64,000 nt of DNA, from positions 2,418,001 to 2,482,000 of the forward strand of contig CP121313.1 of the NCBI GenBank assembly GCA_043513815.1. Reading direction: 5' to 3'. Position 1 is the stretch's first letter; every line of letters starts with the position of its first letter. The DNA is from JANQIO01 sp043513815. Lineage in GTDB: Bacteria; Pseudomonadota; Gammaproteobacteria; Pseudomonadales; Halieaceae. Shown in pieces: positions 33,101-40,425 of the stretch. The notes beneath the pieces were generated by a model. It had not been told where the DNA came from. It did not search any database and saw only the letters and a program-made list of their open reading frames with translations. A program made the position numbers and the translations under genes.

Positions 33101-35991
33101 CGCCCTCGCGCCCACCCCAGCGCCTGCCGGGCAGCGTACCCGGCCTGCCCGACTTCGAGGTGTACGAGCAGCGCGTGACGCGCCTGCCGCAGGGCGTACC
33201 CGACAGCCACCGTGGCGAATACCGTTTGACCCGTTATCCACGCGGCAACAGCCAACGGCCGCCGGTGTTGATGATTCACGGCTACAGTGCCAGCGGGACC
33301 ACCTTTGCTCACCACGCCGTCAAACCCAACCTGGCAGGTTTCCTGTGGGATCGCGGCCGGGATGTATGGATCCTGGACCTGCGGTCGAGCTGCGGCATGC
33401 CCACCAGCCGCCGCAACTATAGCTTCGAGGAAATCGCCTACGCGGATATCCCGCTGGCGGTAGATGAGGTCTGTCGACGCACCGGGGTTGAAAAAATTGA
33501 CGTCATCGCACACTGCATGGGCTCGGCCATGCTCTCGATGGCAGTGCTTACCGCCGACGCGCCACCGCCAGACGCCACCTACCCGGAGAAACAGCGGCTG
33601 CTGCCGGGCCGGATCAACCGGCTGGTCATGTCCCAGGTCGGTCCACTGGTATGCCTGGCTCCCGACAACATTTTCCGCGCCTACGCCTTCAGCTACCTGA
33701 AGAACTTTCTGCCCCTGAACCAGTACCAGTTCCAGCCCGGCAACGGCGGTCTGGATGCCATGCTGGATCGCTTCCTGGCGGTCATGCCCTACGACGATGA
33801 GGAGTACGACCTGGAGAATCCCCAGCAAGACTGGCAGCGCACGCCCTGGACGCGCACCCGACATCGCATGGACCTCCTTTACGGTCGCACTTTTTCACTG
33901 AAAAACCTGGCACCCGAGACTCTCGAACATATTGACGACCTGTTCGGGCCGCTCAGCGTCGATACCGCCACCCAGGTGCTCCATTTTGCCCGCTTCCAGA
34001 CCATCACGGACCACAGTGGCAACAACTGCTACGTGTCCCGCAGGCAGCTCGCCGAATGCTGGCGGTTTCCTACGCTCAGTATTCACGGTCGCGACAACGG
34101 CCTGTCCTGGCGCGCCACCATCGGCCGCCTGCGCCGGCTCCTGCATGAAGATGCCGGTCGCAACTGGCGCAGCGTGGTATTCGATGACTACGGTCACCAG
34201 GACAGCATAATCGGCCGCGGAGCTGAGCGAATATTCGACGAGATAAGCGCATTTCTGGATGACCCCCACGGCGGCGAGACAAGGCCTCCCAGCAAACAGT
34301 TGTTGCTGCAGCCGCCGTGGTCCGGTCCGGTCATGTTGCTGCCGGAAGATGATGACGCACAGACGCTACCCGTCAGCTTCGGCGTCAACCCGGCCCTGTC
34401 CGGCCCGAAACTGCTGGTGAGCGTATTGCTGGCTGATGACCCTGGCGGGCATCGCCTGCTACTCGACGACGGCACTCCGGCAATACAGGTACAGCCCATA
34501 CCGCCGGACAGCATCGAATACAACTGGTGCCGGCTTGAGGTGGAATGGCCCCGCGACGGCGAGGGACATGACCGGGTACTGCTGTTGCTGGTCTACGACG
34601 AATCGCCACTGCTGGACAACGCCGTGTTCGGTAAGGAGCCCGGCAACATCGATGAATTCCTCGGCGTGGGCGACCTGACGCCAGAGTCCTCCTGGCTGGG
34701 AGATGAACAGCGTGCCATAGCGCAAGAGGCTTTGGGGGACGCCAGTAACCAGCTACAGGCGCTCGTACACGATCTGTTGATGGAAGGCGCCCATGCCCAG
34801 CGCCACGGCATCCTGCGACTGCCCAGGCGGGACCCGGAGGCCGATGAAATCGTGGTGGCGGCCGGTAGCTGCCAGTTCCCGCCGGGGATTCTCGACCAGT
34901 GGCCGGGCTTCAACAGTTATTTCCGCCTGGCTTCCGGCTGCTATGACCCTGCGTTTGCGAGTCCCGACCTGCTGGTGCTGTCCGGCGACCAGATTTATGT
35001 CGACAGCACCGCCGGCATGTTTGATCCCGCCGCCCTCGATGAACGCTACCAGCACCCCTACCAGCGTTTTTACCGCTCCAGTGCCGCCCGCGCGACCCTG
35101 CGCGAGGTTCCTGCGGCGATGATGCTGGACGACCACGAGATCGTCGACAATTGGGAACCATTGCCCAACGACGAAGAGAACTGGCAACACCAGCGCGATG
35201 GACTGAAATACTTCAAAGTTTTCCAGCGCAGTCGCGAGCGAGCTGCGCATCCACACCAGTGGTACGGCTTCCGCCGCCGGGGATTTGATTTCTTCATGCT
35301 CGACAGTCGCAGCGAACGCAGCCACCGGAGTAGCGCCTCGCTACTGGAGGCCGACATGCTGCACGACGCCGAGCGGCAACCGCCGCCAGGCCAGAATCAG
35401 TGGCGGGCTCTGGAGGCCTGGTTGCAGCAGGGACCCAGGGACAAGCCGCGTTTTATCGTCTGCCCCGCCATGCCGTTCCCTCAGGAGCGCCGCGCAATTG
35501 CCGATCGGGACGACTACGCAGACGACGATGACCCCCGCCGCTACGCCGCCGCCATGCACTCGGACAGCTGGTCGGGTTACCCGGCGAGTCTGGCAAAACT
35601 GGTACAACTGATTCGGGATGCCGGGCTTGAAAACCTGGTGATGATAAACGGGGACGCCCACCTGGGCTGCGTGGCGGAGGTAACCCTGGAGGGCGACGAT
35701 ACCCGCTTCTGGGCGGTCCATGCCTCCGGGCTATACGCTCCCCTGCCGTTCGCCAATGCGCGTCGCGCCGACCTCGCCGCCTGCGAACCGCTGCAGCTGG
35801 CCAACGGCATTCGCGGGCAGGTGCAGACGCGCTTCGCACCGGAGGGGGATGGCTTCGCCATTCTGACAGTGAAAAAGACCGCCGGCCGCTGGGAAATCGC
35901 TGTCAGCTTTGACCGGGAGGGGGAGGCTTCAGACCCAGCTTCGCGGCAGCAAATACCGCTTCAGTGCGGTTGTGCACACCCAGCGCCTTGA
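30133..35991 (+). CDS. Giant fusion: GMC oxidoreductase + alpha/beta hydrolase + PhoD-like phosphatase
   Basis: 1952 residues in one uninterrupted frame with GGAG before the ATG. Residues 45-640 are a cholesterol-oxidase-like GMC flavoprotein: FAD site IGSGYGG (51-57), ANGLGGGSLINAG, a four-Cys motif CTLCGDCATGC (257-267), HPLGGCPMG (about 560) and GTNPALTIAA (about 607). Residues 1040-1370 are an alpha/beta hydrolase: VLMIHGYSASG (about 1045) and nucleophile elbow IAHCMGSAML with Cys1127 replacing Ser, His near 1355 (YGHQDS). Residues 1575-1940 are a PhoD-like metallophosphatase: GSCQF, SGDQIYVDS (about 1616), DDHEIVDNW (about 1666) and NGDAHLG (about 1840). The linkers at 650-1040 and 1380-1570 are not assigned; 705-740 is a charged, low-complexity spacer. 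No signal sequence is seen. It could oxidise and cleave a lipid-like substrate in sequence (inference). Confidence 0.9.
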   Translation: MSDAAKDSAPDSSQERDTATTWLSQGLEVLLADLASSRTPNGQPHFDAIVIGSGYGGAVAASRLAWAQNAEGQRLKVCLLERGKEYLPGMFPSEVSSLAGHVRLTTPRSWNEEQEREQGEARAAAQGLRDGLFDIRIDDDFNVLVANGLGGGSLINAGVMETVDPDFFKQGWPAAVRDDPQLMDYYRDMKRELGAAHNDGADNTIALHPDTQGRPLKKHAALRKLAHGSRHSHFRDAAITVAMDHGDNAAGVALSRCTLCGDCATGCNFGAKNSLDLNLLARARRGGLRIVTGATVLQVQEVDGLWEVTTVHTLPNLAAKEIAPARLRASKVILAAGALGSTEILLRSRAAGLAVSDQLGKRFSGNGDMIAVGYDMKSETNAVAEETEAFAERRVGPTITGVVDCRGEDHEHPVVIEEMAVPGAMRWIFEELYTTVNSLHQLATVDWRTHTHGHPCPDPLSVNRDAIRHSQVYAVIGDDGAGGRLEFRDDFVAGSDGAISVTWPEVRENPLFPAQIAQLEMLTKRSGSGGTVIPNPLWQPLPGDLDFLTGNFKGPLMTVHPLGGCPMGETGQEGVVNDRGQVFNGDTDHVHQGLAVLDGAILPRAVGTNPALTIAAVCARAVDRLCHADGWNLQRIPETVEDYRTRPRFDSVTAPTARKATEMQFAERLRGDISLYIDGQQKDYVAELTLFFEDKPLHELTAACDEGEYQKEKQKAAPKPTDGTTGANAAPDATTRQQEQELTLRPRGDKHTLVVADRSAATHKRSQLRLLTREAWDRIDRDRLSGRELEERIDAECILIAPVTGSLKILARERSNAVQRTWRALRAYLGNRGWRDLYQSRHPLPHEPPSSGAGWRTLWSGFKHLSRAGEVRLFEYALTIGQGDSRYPLAAVFHGEKIAGNKRIGYMRRGNPLRQLMEVDLHRFPGLVATRPARLTLRPEFLARKGLPLLRISRQENLVLALTEVGSLAAYFIRLLLSTHLLSLRAPDTAPSRPPQRLPGSVPGLPDFEVYEQRVTRLPQGVPDSHRGEYRLTRYPRGNSQRPPVLMIHGYSASGTTFAHHAVKPNLAGFLWDRGRDVWILDLRSSCGMPTSRRNYSFEEIAYADIPLAVDEVCRRTGVEKIDVIAHCMGSAMLSMAVLTADAPPPDATYPEKQRLLPGRINRLVMSQVGPLVCLAPDNIFRAYAFSYLKNFLPLNQYQFQPGNGGLDAMLDRFLAVMPYDDEEYDLENPQQDWQRTPWTRTRHRMDLLYGRTFSLKNLAPETLEHIDDLFGPLSVDTATQVLHFARFQTITDHSGNNCYVSRRQLAECWRFPTLSIHGRDNGLSWRATIGRLRRLLHEDAGRNWRSVVFDDYGHQDSIIGRGAERIFDEISAFLDDPHGGETRPPSKQLLLQPPWSGPVMLLPEDDDAQTLPVSFGVNPALSGPKLLVSVLLADDPGGHRLLLDDGTPAIQVQPIPPDSIEYNWCRLEVEWPRDGEGHDRVLLLLVYDESPLLDNAVFGKEPGNIDEFLGVGDLTPESSWLGDEQRAIAQEALGDASNQLQALVHDLLMEGAHAQRHGILRLPRRDPEADEIVVAAGSCQFPPGILDQWPGFNSYFRLASGCYDPAFASPDLLVLSGDQIYVDSTAGMFDPAALDERYQHPYQRFYRSSAARATLREVPAAMMLDDHEIVDNWEPLPNDEENWQHQRDGLKYFKVFQRSRERAAHPHQWYGFRRRGFDFFMLDSRSERSHRSSASLLEADMLHDAERQPPPGQNQWRALEAWLQQGPRDKPRFIVCPAMPFPQERRAIADRDDYADDDDPRRYAAAMHSDSWSGYPASLAKLVQLIRDAGLENLVMINGDAHLGCVAEVTLEGDDTRFWAVHASGLYAPLPFANARRADLAACEPLQLANGIRGQVQTRFAPEGDGFAILTVKKTAGRWEIAVSFDREGEASDPASRQQIPLQCGCAHPAP

Positions 35992-36547
35992 AAGCGGCAG
36001 ACAGGTGCGTCTTTACCGTGCCCTCGGCGATATTCATCTCGCGGGCAATGACCTTGTTGGGCTTGCCCTGAATGGCCTTGAGCAGGACATCGGTCTGACG
36101 TTCCGAGAGTAGGTCGGTGCGCGGGCTATCGCCCGCCGTGGAACGGTCAGGCGTCGCGTTGAGCGCCGCCTGCGGCAGGTAGACGCCGCCGGCCAGTATG
36201 AGGCGCAGTGCCGCCACCAACACTTCTGAACTGGAGGCCTTGGGCACAAAGCCGGAGGCGCCCTGGTCGATGGCGTCGCGAATCAAATCCGGGTCATCCA
36301 TGCCAGAGAGCACGGCAATCTGTACCGCCGGATGCGCGTCGTGAATCTTCTGCAGCGCGGTGAGTCCGTCGGTGCCCGGCATATTCAGGTCGAGCAGGGC
36401 CAGATCGATATTACTGCCATCCAGGAGTTCAAGCGCCTCTTCACAGGTGCCCGCATCGGTGAAAGCAATATCATCGTTGAGGTCGGTGAGAAGGAACCGC
36501 ATTCCCTGACGAAACATTTCGTGATCGTCAACGAGCAAGACATGCAC
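35903..36547 (-). CDS. LuxR-family response regulator
   Basis: 214 residues from a GTG at 36547; an ATG at 36640 is in frame but would add 31 residues unlike any receiver N-terminus. Receiver domain: VDDHEMFRQGM with the acidic pair at 7-8, phospho-acceptor Asp53 in LLDLNMPGTDG, Lys in VPKASSSE. The C-terminal LuxR/GerE helix-turn-helix is LSERQTDVLLKAIQGKPNKVIAREMNIAEGTVKTHLSAAFKALGV (about 148-192). Its last 89 bases overlap the 3' end of the fusion gene on the opposite strand. It is probably the partner of the hybrid kinase at 28406. Confidence 0.92.
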   Translation of the reverse strand: MHVLLVDDHEMFRQGMRFLLTDLNDDIAFTDAGTCEEALELLDGSNIDLALLDLNMPGTDGLTALQKIHDAHPAVQIAVLSGMDDPDLIRDAIDQGASGFVPKASSSEVLVAALRLILAGGVYLPQAALNATPDRSTAGDSPRTDLLSERQTDVLLKAIQGKPNKVIAREMNIAEGTVKTHLSAAFKALGVHNRTEAVFAAAKLGLKPPPPGQS

Positions 36548-36571
36548 TGTTATTATTTCCGCTGCGTTACC

Positions 36572-36581
36572 ACTAAACCAA
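36572..36581. promoter_or_regulatory. ACTAAACCAA motif upstream of the response regulator
   Basis: Same 10 bases as at 28294-28303 upstream of the histidine kinase. It lies 25 bases upstream of the response regulator start, in the opposite orientation relative to transcription. A shared regulator site is possible. Confidence 0.3.
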
Positions 36582-36753
36582 TGGTGTAGAACGATAGTCC
36601 AATTGAACAGTCTTGTACAACAGGCACAATAGTCATGCACGCTTGCAGATTGCCCGAAAGGGCCGTGCTCCTATTGATTCCTCATGGATTTGAGAAAGTG
36701 GCCAGGGAAGGCTCTTTTTTTTATCAAACCGCTTGAGATTTCAGCACACTTAT

Positions 36754-37076
36754 TATCGAGGCGCCAAGCGACTTTTCTGGCGGCTATTCAGCTGTCTGCA
36801 CTACCTTTATCGAGGCGCCGGGCGACTTTTCTGGTGGCTATTCAGCCGTGTGCACAACCTTTATCGAGGCGCCGGGCGACTTTATTGGCGGCTACCTAGC
36901 TGTCTGCACAACCTTTATCGAGGCGCCTGGCGACTTTTCTGGCGGCACTCACCCGTGTGCACACCCTCTATCGAGGCGCCAGGCGACTTTTCTGGCGGCT
37001 ATTCAGCTGTCTGCACAACCTTTATCGAGGCGCCGGGCGATTTTCTGGCGGCTATTCAGCCGTGTGCAAAACTTTT
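36754..37076. repeat. Six 54-bp tandem units in alternating A/B types
   Basis: Units beginning TATCGAGGCGCC start at 36754, 36808, 36862, 36916, 36969 and 37023 (lengths 54, 54, 54, 53, 54, about 54). Odd units end in CAGCTGTCTGCAC-like sequence and even units in CCGTGTGCAC-like sequence, so the real period is about 108 bases, three times. Each unit contains the palindrome GGCGCC. There are no unique spacers, so this is not a CRISPR array. Confidence 0.92.
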
Positions 37077-37160
37077 ACGGAGATCGATTCAGTGAAGCTG
37101 AAAACAGTGGGCTTGTTGGGGCGGTTTACCTGGCGCAACAGAGTTGCGCGTTAGGGAAAT

Positions 37161-37889
37161 CTAAAAAGAAACGGTGTTGGCGCGGTCGGCCAGCAGGGTG
37201 TCGGGGCTCAGGGCGTCGGCTACCAGCTCCAGCACACGGGGGTTGACGCCCATGCCCAGGTGGCTGGCATCGACTTCCACATGCTCAACGCAATCGCTGA
37301 CGCGATCGATACAGGCTTCCCAGCTGACGATGCCGTCCCGGCGTGAATAAATGGCACGCACCGGCACCTTCAAGGGCACCGATTCCCGCGACCTGATTGC
37401 CGCGTCGATGGCCTCGAAATCCGTACCACTGAGGCGGTAGATGGGCGCTGTCAGGGTATAGCGTGGACCGCCGACCACCGGCGAGCCCATCGTTACCACG
37501 CGGTCCACGCAATCGGGGAGATCACGGGCCACTTCCCTGGCCAAATAGCCGCCCAGGCTCCAGCCGACAAGCCGCAGGGGCTGTCCGGCTTCCGCAGCGG
37601 CACTGGCAGCGGTGAGCAACAGTTGCTCCAGCAACGCCTCCACGTTGCCCCGGTTGGTGCCCAGGCCCCACCCCGTCACCTTGTAGCCAAGGTAGCGCAG
37701 GTAGCGGCGCAGCAGTGCAGTGGAACCGTCACCACCACCGAAGCCCGGTAGTACCAGCACTGGCTCACCGGCGCCACGGGGTGCCTCCGCCAGACGCGGC
37801 AGGCGCAGAAACAGCTCGGCGAACTCGACCGGAGCAGCGAGCTCACGCAAGGTAGATAGTGGATCGGGAAAGGTTTTGGTCAGGCGCAT
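37161..37889 (-). CDS. Alpha/beta hydrolase (lipase/esterase-like)
   Basis: 242 residues. VLVLPGFGGGDGSTALLRRYLRYLGYKV (oxyanion segment, about 44-71), VGWSLGGYLAREVARDLP with the nucleophile Ser in GWSLGG, and a His in DASHLGMG near the C-terminus (about 210-217). No signal sequence. The fold is of the triacylglycerol-lipase/PGAP1-like kind with SPVVGGPRYT after the nucleophile. A strong hairpin terminator lies between it and the peroxiredoxin gene upstream, so it probably has its own promoter. Confidence 0.87.
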   Translation of the reverse strand: MRLTKTFPDPLSTLRELAAPVEFAELFLRLPRLAEAPRGAGEPVLVLPGFGGGDGSTALLRRYLRYLGYKVTGWGLGTNRGNVEALLEQLLLTAASAAAEAGQPLRLVGWSLGGYLAREVARDLPDCVDRVVTMGSPVVGGPRYTLTAPIYRLSGTDFEAIDAAIRSRESVPLKVPVRAIYSRRDGIVSWEACIDRVSDCVEHVEVDASHLGMGVNPRVLELVADALSPDTLLADRANTVSF

Positions 37890-37920
37890 GGCAGAAACCG
37901 TTGCAGGGCTACCTAAAAAT

Positions 37921-37951
37921 ACGCCGCAATCCGGAAGCCGGATTGCGGCGT
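37921..37951 (-). terminator. Intrinsic terminator of the peroxiredoxin gene
   Basis: Perfect 14-bp stem (ACGCCGCAATCCGG and complement) with a 3-base loop, followed on the minus strand by ATTTTTAGG. It lies 66 bases after the peroxiredoxin-glutaredoxin stop at 38018. Confidence 0.88.
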
Positions 37952-38017
37952 TGCTTTTAAATAAAGCACAAGACCTGGATGGTTGGCCTTTGAATGGCCT
38001 ACCGGGTGGTTACAACA

Positions 38018-38758
38018 TCAGGCAGCAGCCTTTTCCTGCAGCCAGGTGGTGAGGTCGTCGGCACCACCGATCAGCTCGCCGTTAATGAACACCTGCGGAT
38101 AAGTGTCACCGCCAGACAGCGCGCGCAGCGCACGGTGAGGATAGTTGCGCAGCAGCTCCAACTCGTCGAAGTCGTAGCCGTGCTCCTTCAGCAGTATCTT
38201 GGCACGCTCGCAGTGCGGGCAGCCGGGACGCGTGAGGATGGCAACGTCCTGCGGTGCCAGGGTACCCGGAGCGATGAACTCCAGCATGTGATCGGCGTCG
38301 GACACCTGGAAGGGGTCACCGGGCTCCTGCGGCTCAATGAACATCTTCTCGACCACACCGTCATTAACGACCATGGAGTAACGCCAGGAGCGCGGACCAA
38401 AGCCCAGGTCATCCTTGTTCACCAGCATGCCCATGCCCTTGGTGAATTCACCGGTGCCATCGGGAAGAAACGTGATGTTGAAGGCCTGCTGCTGCAGCTG
38501 CCACTCGTTCATCACGAAAGAGTCGTTGACGGAAACACAAATAATGTCGTCAATCCCGTTAGCCTTGAATACACCGGCCAGCTCGTTATAGCGCGGCACA
38601 TGGCTGGAGGAGCAGGTCGGAGTAAATGCGCCCGGCAGTGAGAATACGACAACGCGCTTGCCCTTGAAGAAACTGTCGCTATCGCGGTCTACCCACTCGC
38701 TGCCCTGGCGGGTTTTGAATGTGACTTGCGGTACTGCTTGTCCTTCACGATTTTCCAT
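38018..38758 (-). CDS. Hybrid peroxiredoxin-glutaredoxin
   Basis: 246 residues from the ATG at 38758, which has GAGG eight bases upstream; an upstream in-frame ATG at 38845 is not needed. Residues 1-165 are a Prx5-type peroxiredoxin with peroxidatic Cys49 (PGAFTPTCSSSH); residues 170-246 are a glutaredoxin with the redox pair Cys180-Pro-His-Cys183 and the cis-Pro in DTYPQVFINGELIGG. This matches the known PGdx fusion of Haemophilus and other gammaproteobacteria, which reduces peroxides with glutathione. Divergent from the CDF transporter gene. Confidence 0.95.
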   Translation of the reverse strand: MENREGQAVPQVTFKTRQGSEWVDRDSDSFFKGKRVVVFSLPGAFTPTCSSSHVPRYNELAGVFKANGIDDIICVSVNDSFVMNEWQLQQQAFNITFLPDGTGEFTKGMGMLVNKDDLGFGPRSWRYSMVVNDGVVEKMFIEPQEPGDPFQVSDADHMLEFIAPGTLAPQDVAILTRPGCPHCERAKILLKEHGYDFDELELLRNYPHRALRALSGGDTYPQVFINGELIGGADDLTTWLQEKAAA

Positions 38759-38943
38759 AAAGTAAACCTCGTTGATCTGTGGATTGCCGCAGCAATCGCT
38801 ATGAGTTTCGATGCTTGCTACGCAGTGTAAGGCCTTGAAGCTCATCTATAAATCGAATTGATTAACAAAAGGCGATCGAATATAGCGATCAAGGCAAGTA
38901 CGGCCCTCTTGCCTGACCGCGCAGCAACGGGCTAAATGGCGGA

Positions 38944-39873
38944 ATGTCACCACACGATCCTCACCTTCACGAACACCAGCCTCACTCGCACGCTTTTGGC
39001 CAGGACCAGGTCAAGCCCGGCGAGCGTCGTACCCTGTGGGTCATTGTCATAACCGCAATCACCATGGTGGTAGAAATCGTCGCGGGCATTGTTTACGGCA
39101 GTATGGCGCTGCTGGCCGACGGCCTGCACATGGCCTCCCACACCAGTGCCCTGGGTATCACCGCGTTTGCCTATATCTATGCCCGACGACATGCCCTGGA
39201 CCGGAGGTTCAGTTTCGGCACTGGCAAGGTCAATGCACTGGCAGGTTTCAGCGGAGCGATACTGTTGGCGGGCTTTGCCCTCGTCATGGCGGTGGAGAGC
39301 GGCAGACGGCTGTGGGCACCCGTGCCCATCGCACTCGACGAGGCGATCCTGGTGTCGATACTGGGCTTGCTGGTCAACGGCGCCTCAGTGGCGATTCTCG
39401 GGGCCGGCGGCGACCATCAACACGGTGACCAGAGCCTGCGATCGGCCTACCTGCACGTGCTGGCGGACGCGCTCACTTCGCTGTTGGCGATTTTTGCCCT
39501 GCTCGGGGCCAAGTATTTCGGCTTTTACTGGATGGACCCGGTGATGGGCCTGGTGGGCGCTGTGTTGATTACCCGTTGGTCGGTGGGTCTGCTCAAGAGC
39601 ACCAGCGCCATACTGCTGGACCAGGAAGCACCCGGGGAAATGCATGCGCGGGTGAAAGAGGCGCTGACCGACAGCGACACGCGGGTGGCCGATCTGCACG
39701 TGTGGTGTATTGGCCCCAACATTTTTGCCGTCATCGCGGTCCTGGTGAGCCGAAATCCCGGCTCACCAGAGTCCTACAAGGCGCGGTTGCCGGCCGATCT
39801 CGGCCTCGAGCATATTTCCATTGAAATACACACTGAAGACGGCGAAGGCGTCCCCCGGGTGAACCTGAGCTAA
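38944..39873 (+). CDS. Cation diffusion facilitator (CDF) metal exporter, DmeF-like
   Basis: 309 residues, six membrane helices. His-rich N-terminus (HDPHLHEHQPHSHAFG) and a His-containing loop (GGDHQHGDQ). Metal-site motifs lie in helix 2 (ALLADGLHMASHTSALG) and helix 5 (YLHVLADALTSLLAI). The C-terminal cytoplasmic domain has the VADLHVWCIGP strand typical of DmeF-type exporters of divalent metals (Co, Ni, Zn, Cd). The inner-membrane proton antiporter exports metal to the periplasm. No cognate repressor gene is adjacent. Confidence 0.93.
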   Translation: MSPHDPHLHEHQPHSHAFGQDQVKPGERRTLWVIVITAITMVVEIVAGIVYGSMALLADGLHMASHTSALGITAFAYIYARRHALDRRFSFGTGKVNALAGFSGAILLAGFALVMAVESGRRLWAPVPIALDEAILVSILGLLVNGASVAILGAGGDHQHGDQSLRSAYLHVLADALTSLLAIFALLGAKYFGFYWMDPVMGLVGAVLITRWSVGLLKSTSAILLDQEAPGEMHARVKEALTDSDTRVADLHVWCIGPNIFAVIAVLVSRNPGSPESYKARLPADLGLEHISIEIHTEDGEGVPRVNLS

Positions 39874-39903
39874 CGCGCCGATGGCACGAGAGCTTACTGC
39901 GTG

Positions 39904-40374
39904 CTAATGCACGTGGCCGTGGGCCACCTCTTCTTCACTGGCAGCTCGCACTTCGACCACCGAGATATCGAAATGCAGGTCTACGCCGGCCAGCTCGTGA
40001 TTGGCGTCGATGGTGATGTCGTCACCACTGACATCGCGTACCACTATGCGACGCTGCGCGCCATCAGGCGCCTGTGCGGTGAAGGCCATGCCCACCTCGA
40101 CGGTGTCCACCCCTTCAAAAGCCGCCCGCGGCACGACTTGCAGCAATTCGGCCTGGTACTCGCCGTAACCAAACTGCGGTTCAACCACTACCTTCATCTC
40201 TTCACCGGCGGTCTTGCCGATGAGCGCGCGCTCAAGGCCGGGGATGATATTGCCTGCGCCATGCAGGTATTTCAGTGGCTCAGTGCCCTCAGAGCTGTCA
40301 ATGACGGCCCCGTCTTCGTCGGTAAGTTTGTAATGGATACTGACGACCATATTGTCGCCGACAAGCAGTGTCAT
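39904..40374 (-). CDS. slyD: FKBP-type peptidyl-prolyl isomerase, SlyD-like
   Basis: 156 residues. FKBP core split by an insert-in-flap domain: VVSIHYKLTDEDGAVIDSS (9-27), LKYLHGAGNIIPGLERALIGKTAGEE (34-59), FGYGEYQAELLQVVPRAAF (68-86), and the C-terminal return VAHGHVH. The long His/Cys-rich metal-binding tail of E. coli SlyD is reduced to this short HGHVH end. AGGAGC precedes the ATG. Cytoplasmic folding helper that may handle metal ions; convergent with the metal exporter upstream. Confidence 0.9.
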   Translation of the reverse strand: MTLLVGDNMVVSIHYKLTDEDGAVIDSSEGTEPLKYLHGAGNIIPGLERALIGKTAGEEMKVVVEPQFGYGEYQAELLQVVPRAAFEGVDTVEVGMAFTAQAPDGAQRRIVVRDVSGDDITIDANHELAGVDLHFDISVVEVRAASEEEVAHGHVH

Positions 40375-40425
40375 GGAAGCTCCTGGGCTTTCTATTAAAG
40401 TGGAATGTTCGCGCAGTATAGCGGT

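Larger units (their letters stand above)
36548..37160. other. 613-base gap dominated by a tandem repeat
   Basis: Upstream region of the response regulator, a run of eight T at 36715-36722, and the repeat array at 36754-37076. Plus-strand frames of 71-132 codons run through the repeats but have no ribosome site and their frame is broken by a 53-base unit, so I do not call a gene. Confidence 0.7.

Noticed and set aside
36548..36640. Upstream ATG start for the LuxR regulator
   Set aside because: The added 31 residues are Cys-rich and unlike any receiver N-terminus; the GTG at 36547 gives the usual start of the domain.
36754..37076. CRISPR array
   Set aside because: Units are contiguous and nearly identical throughout, with no unique spacers, and no cas gene is in the window.
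36733..37095. 120-codon frame through the 54-bp repeats
   Set aside because: The repeat period is 54 (in frame) but one unit is 53 bases, so the repeat peptide changes frame; no ribosome site and no family.
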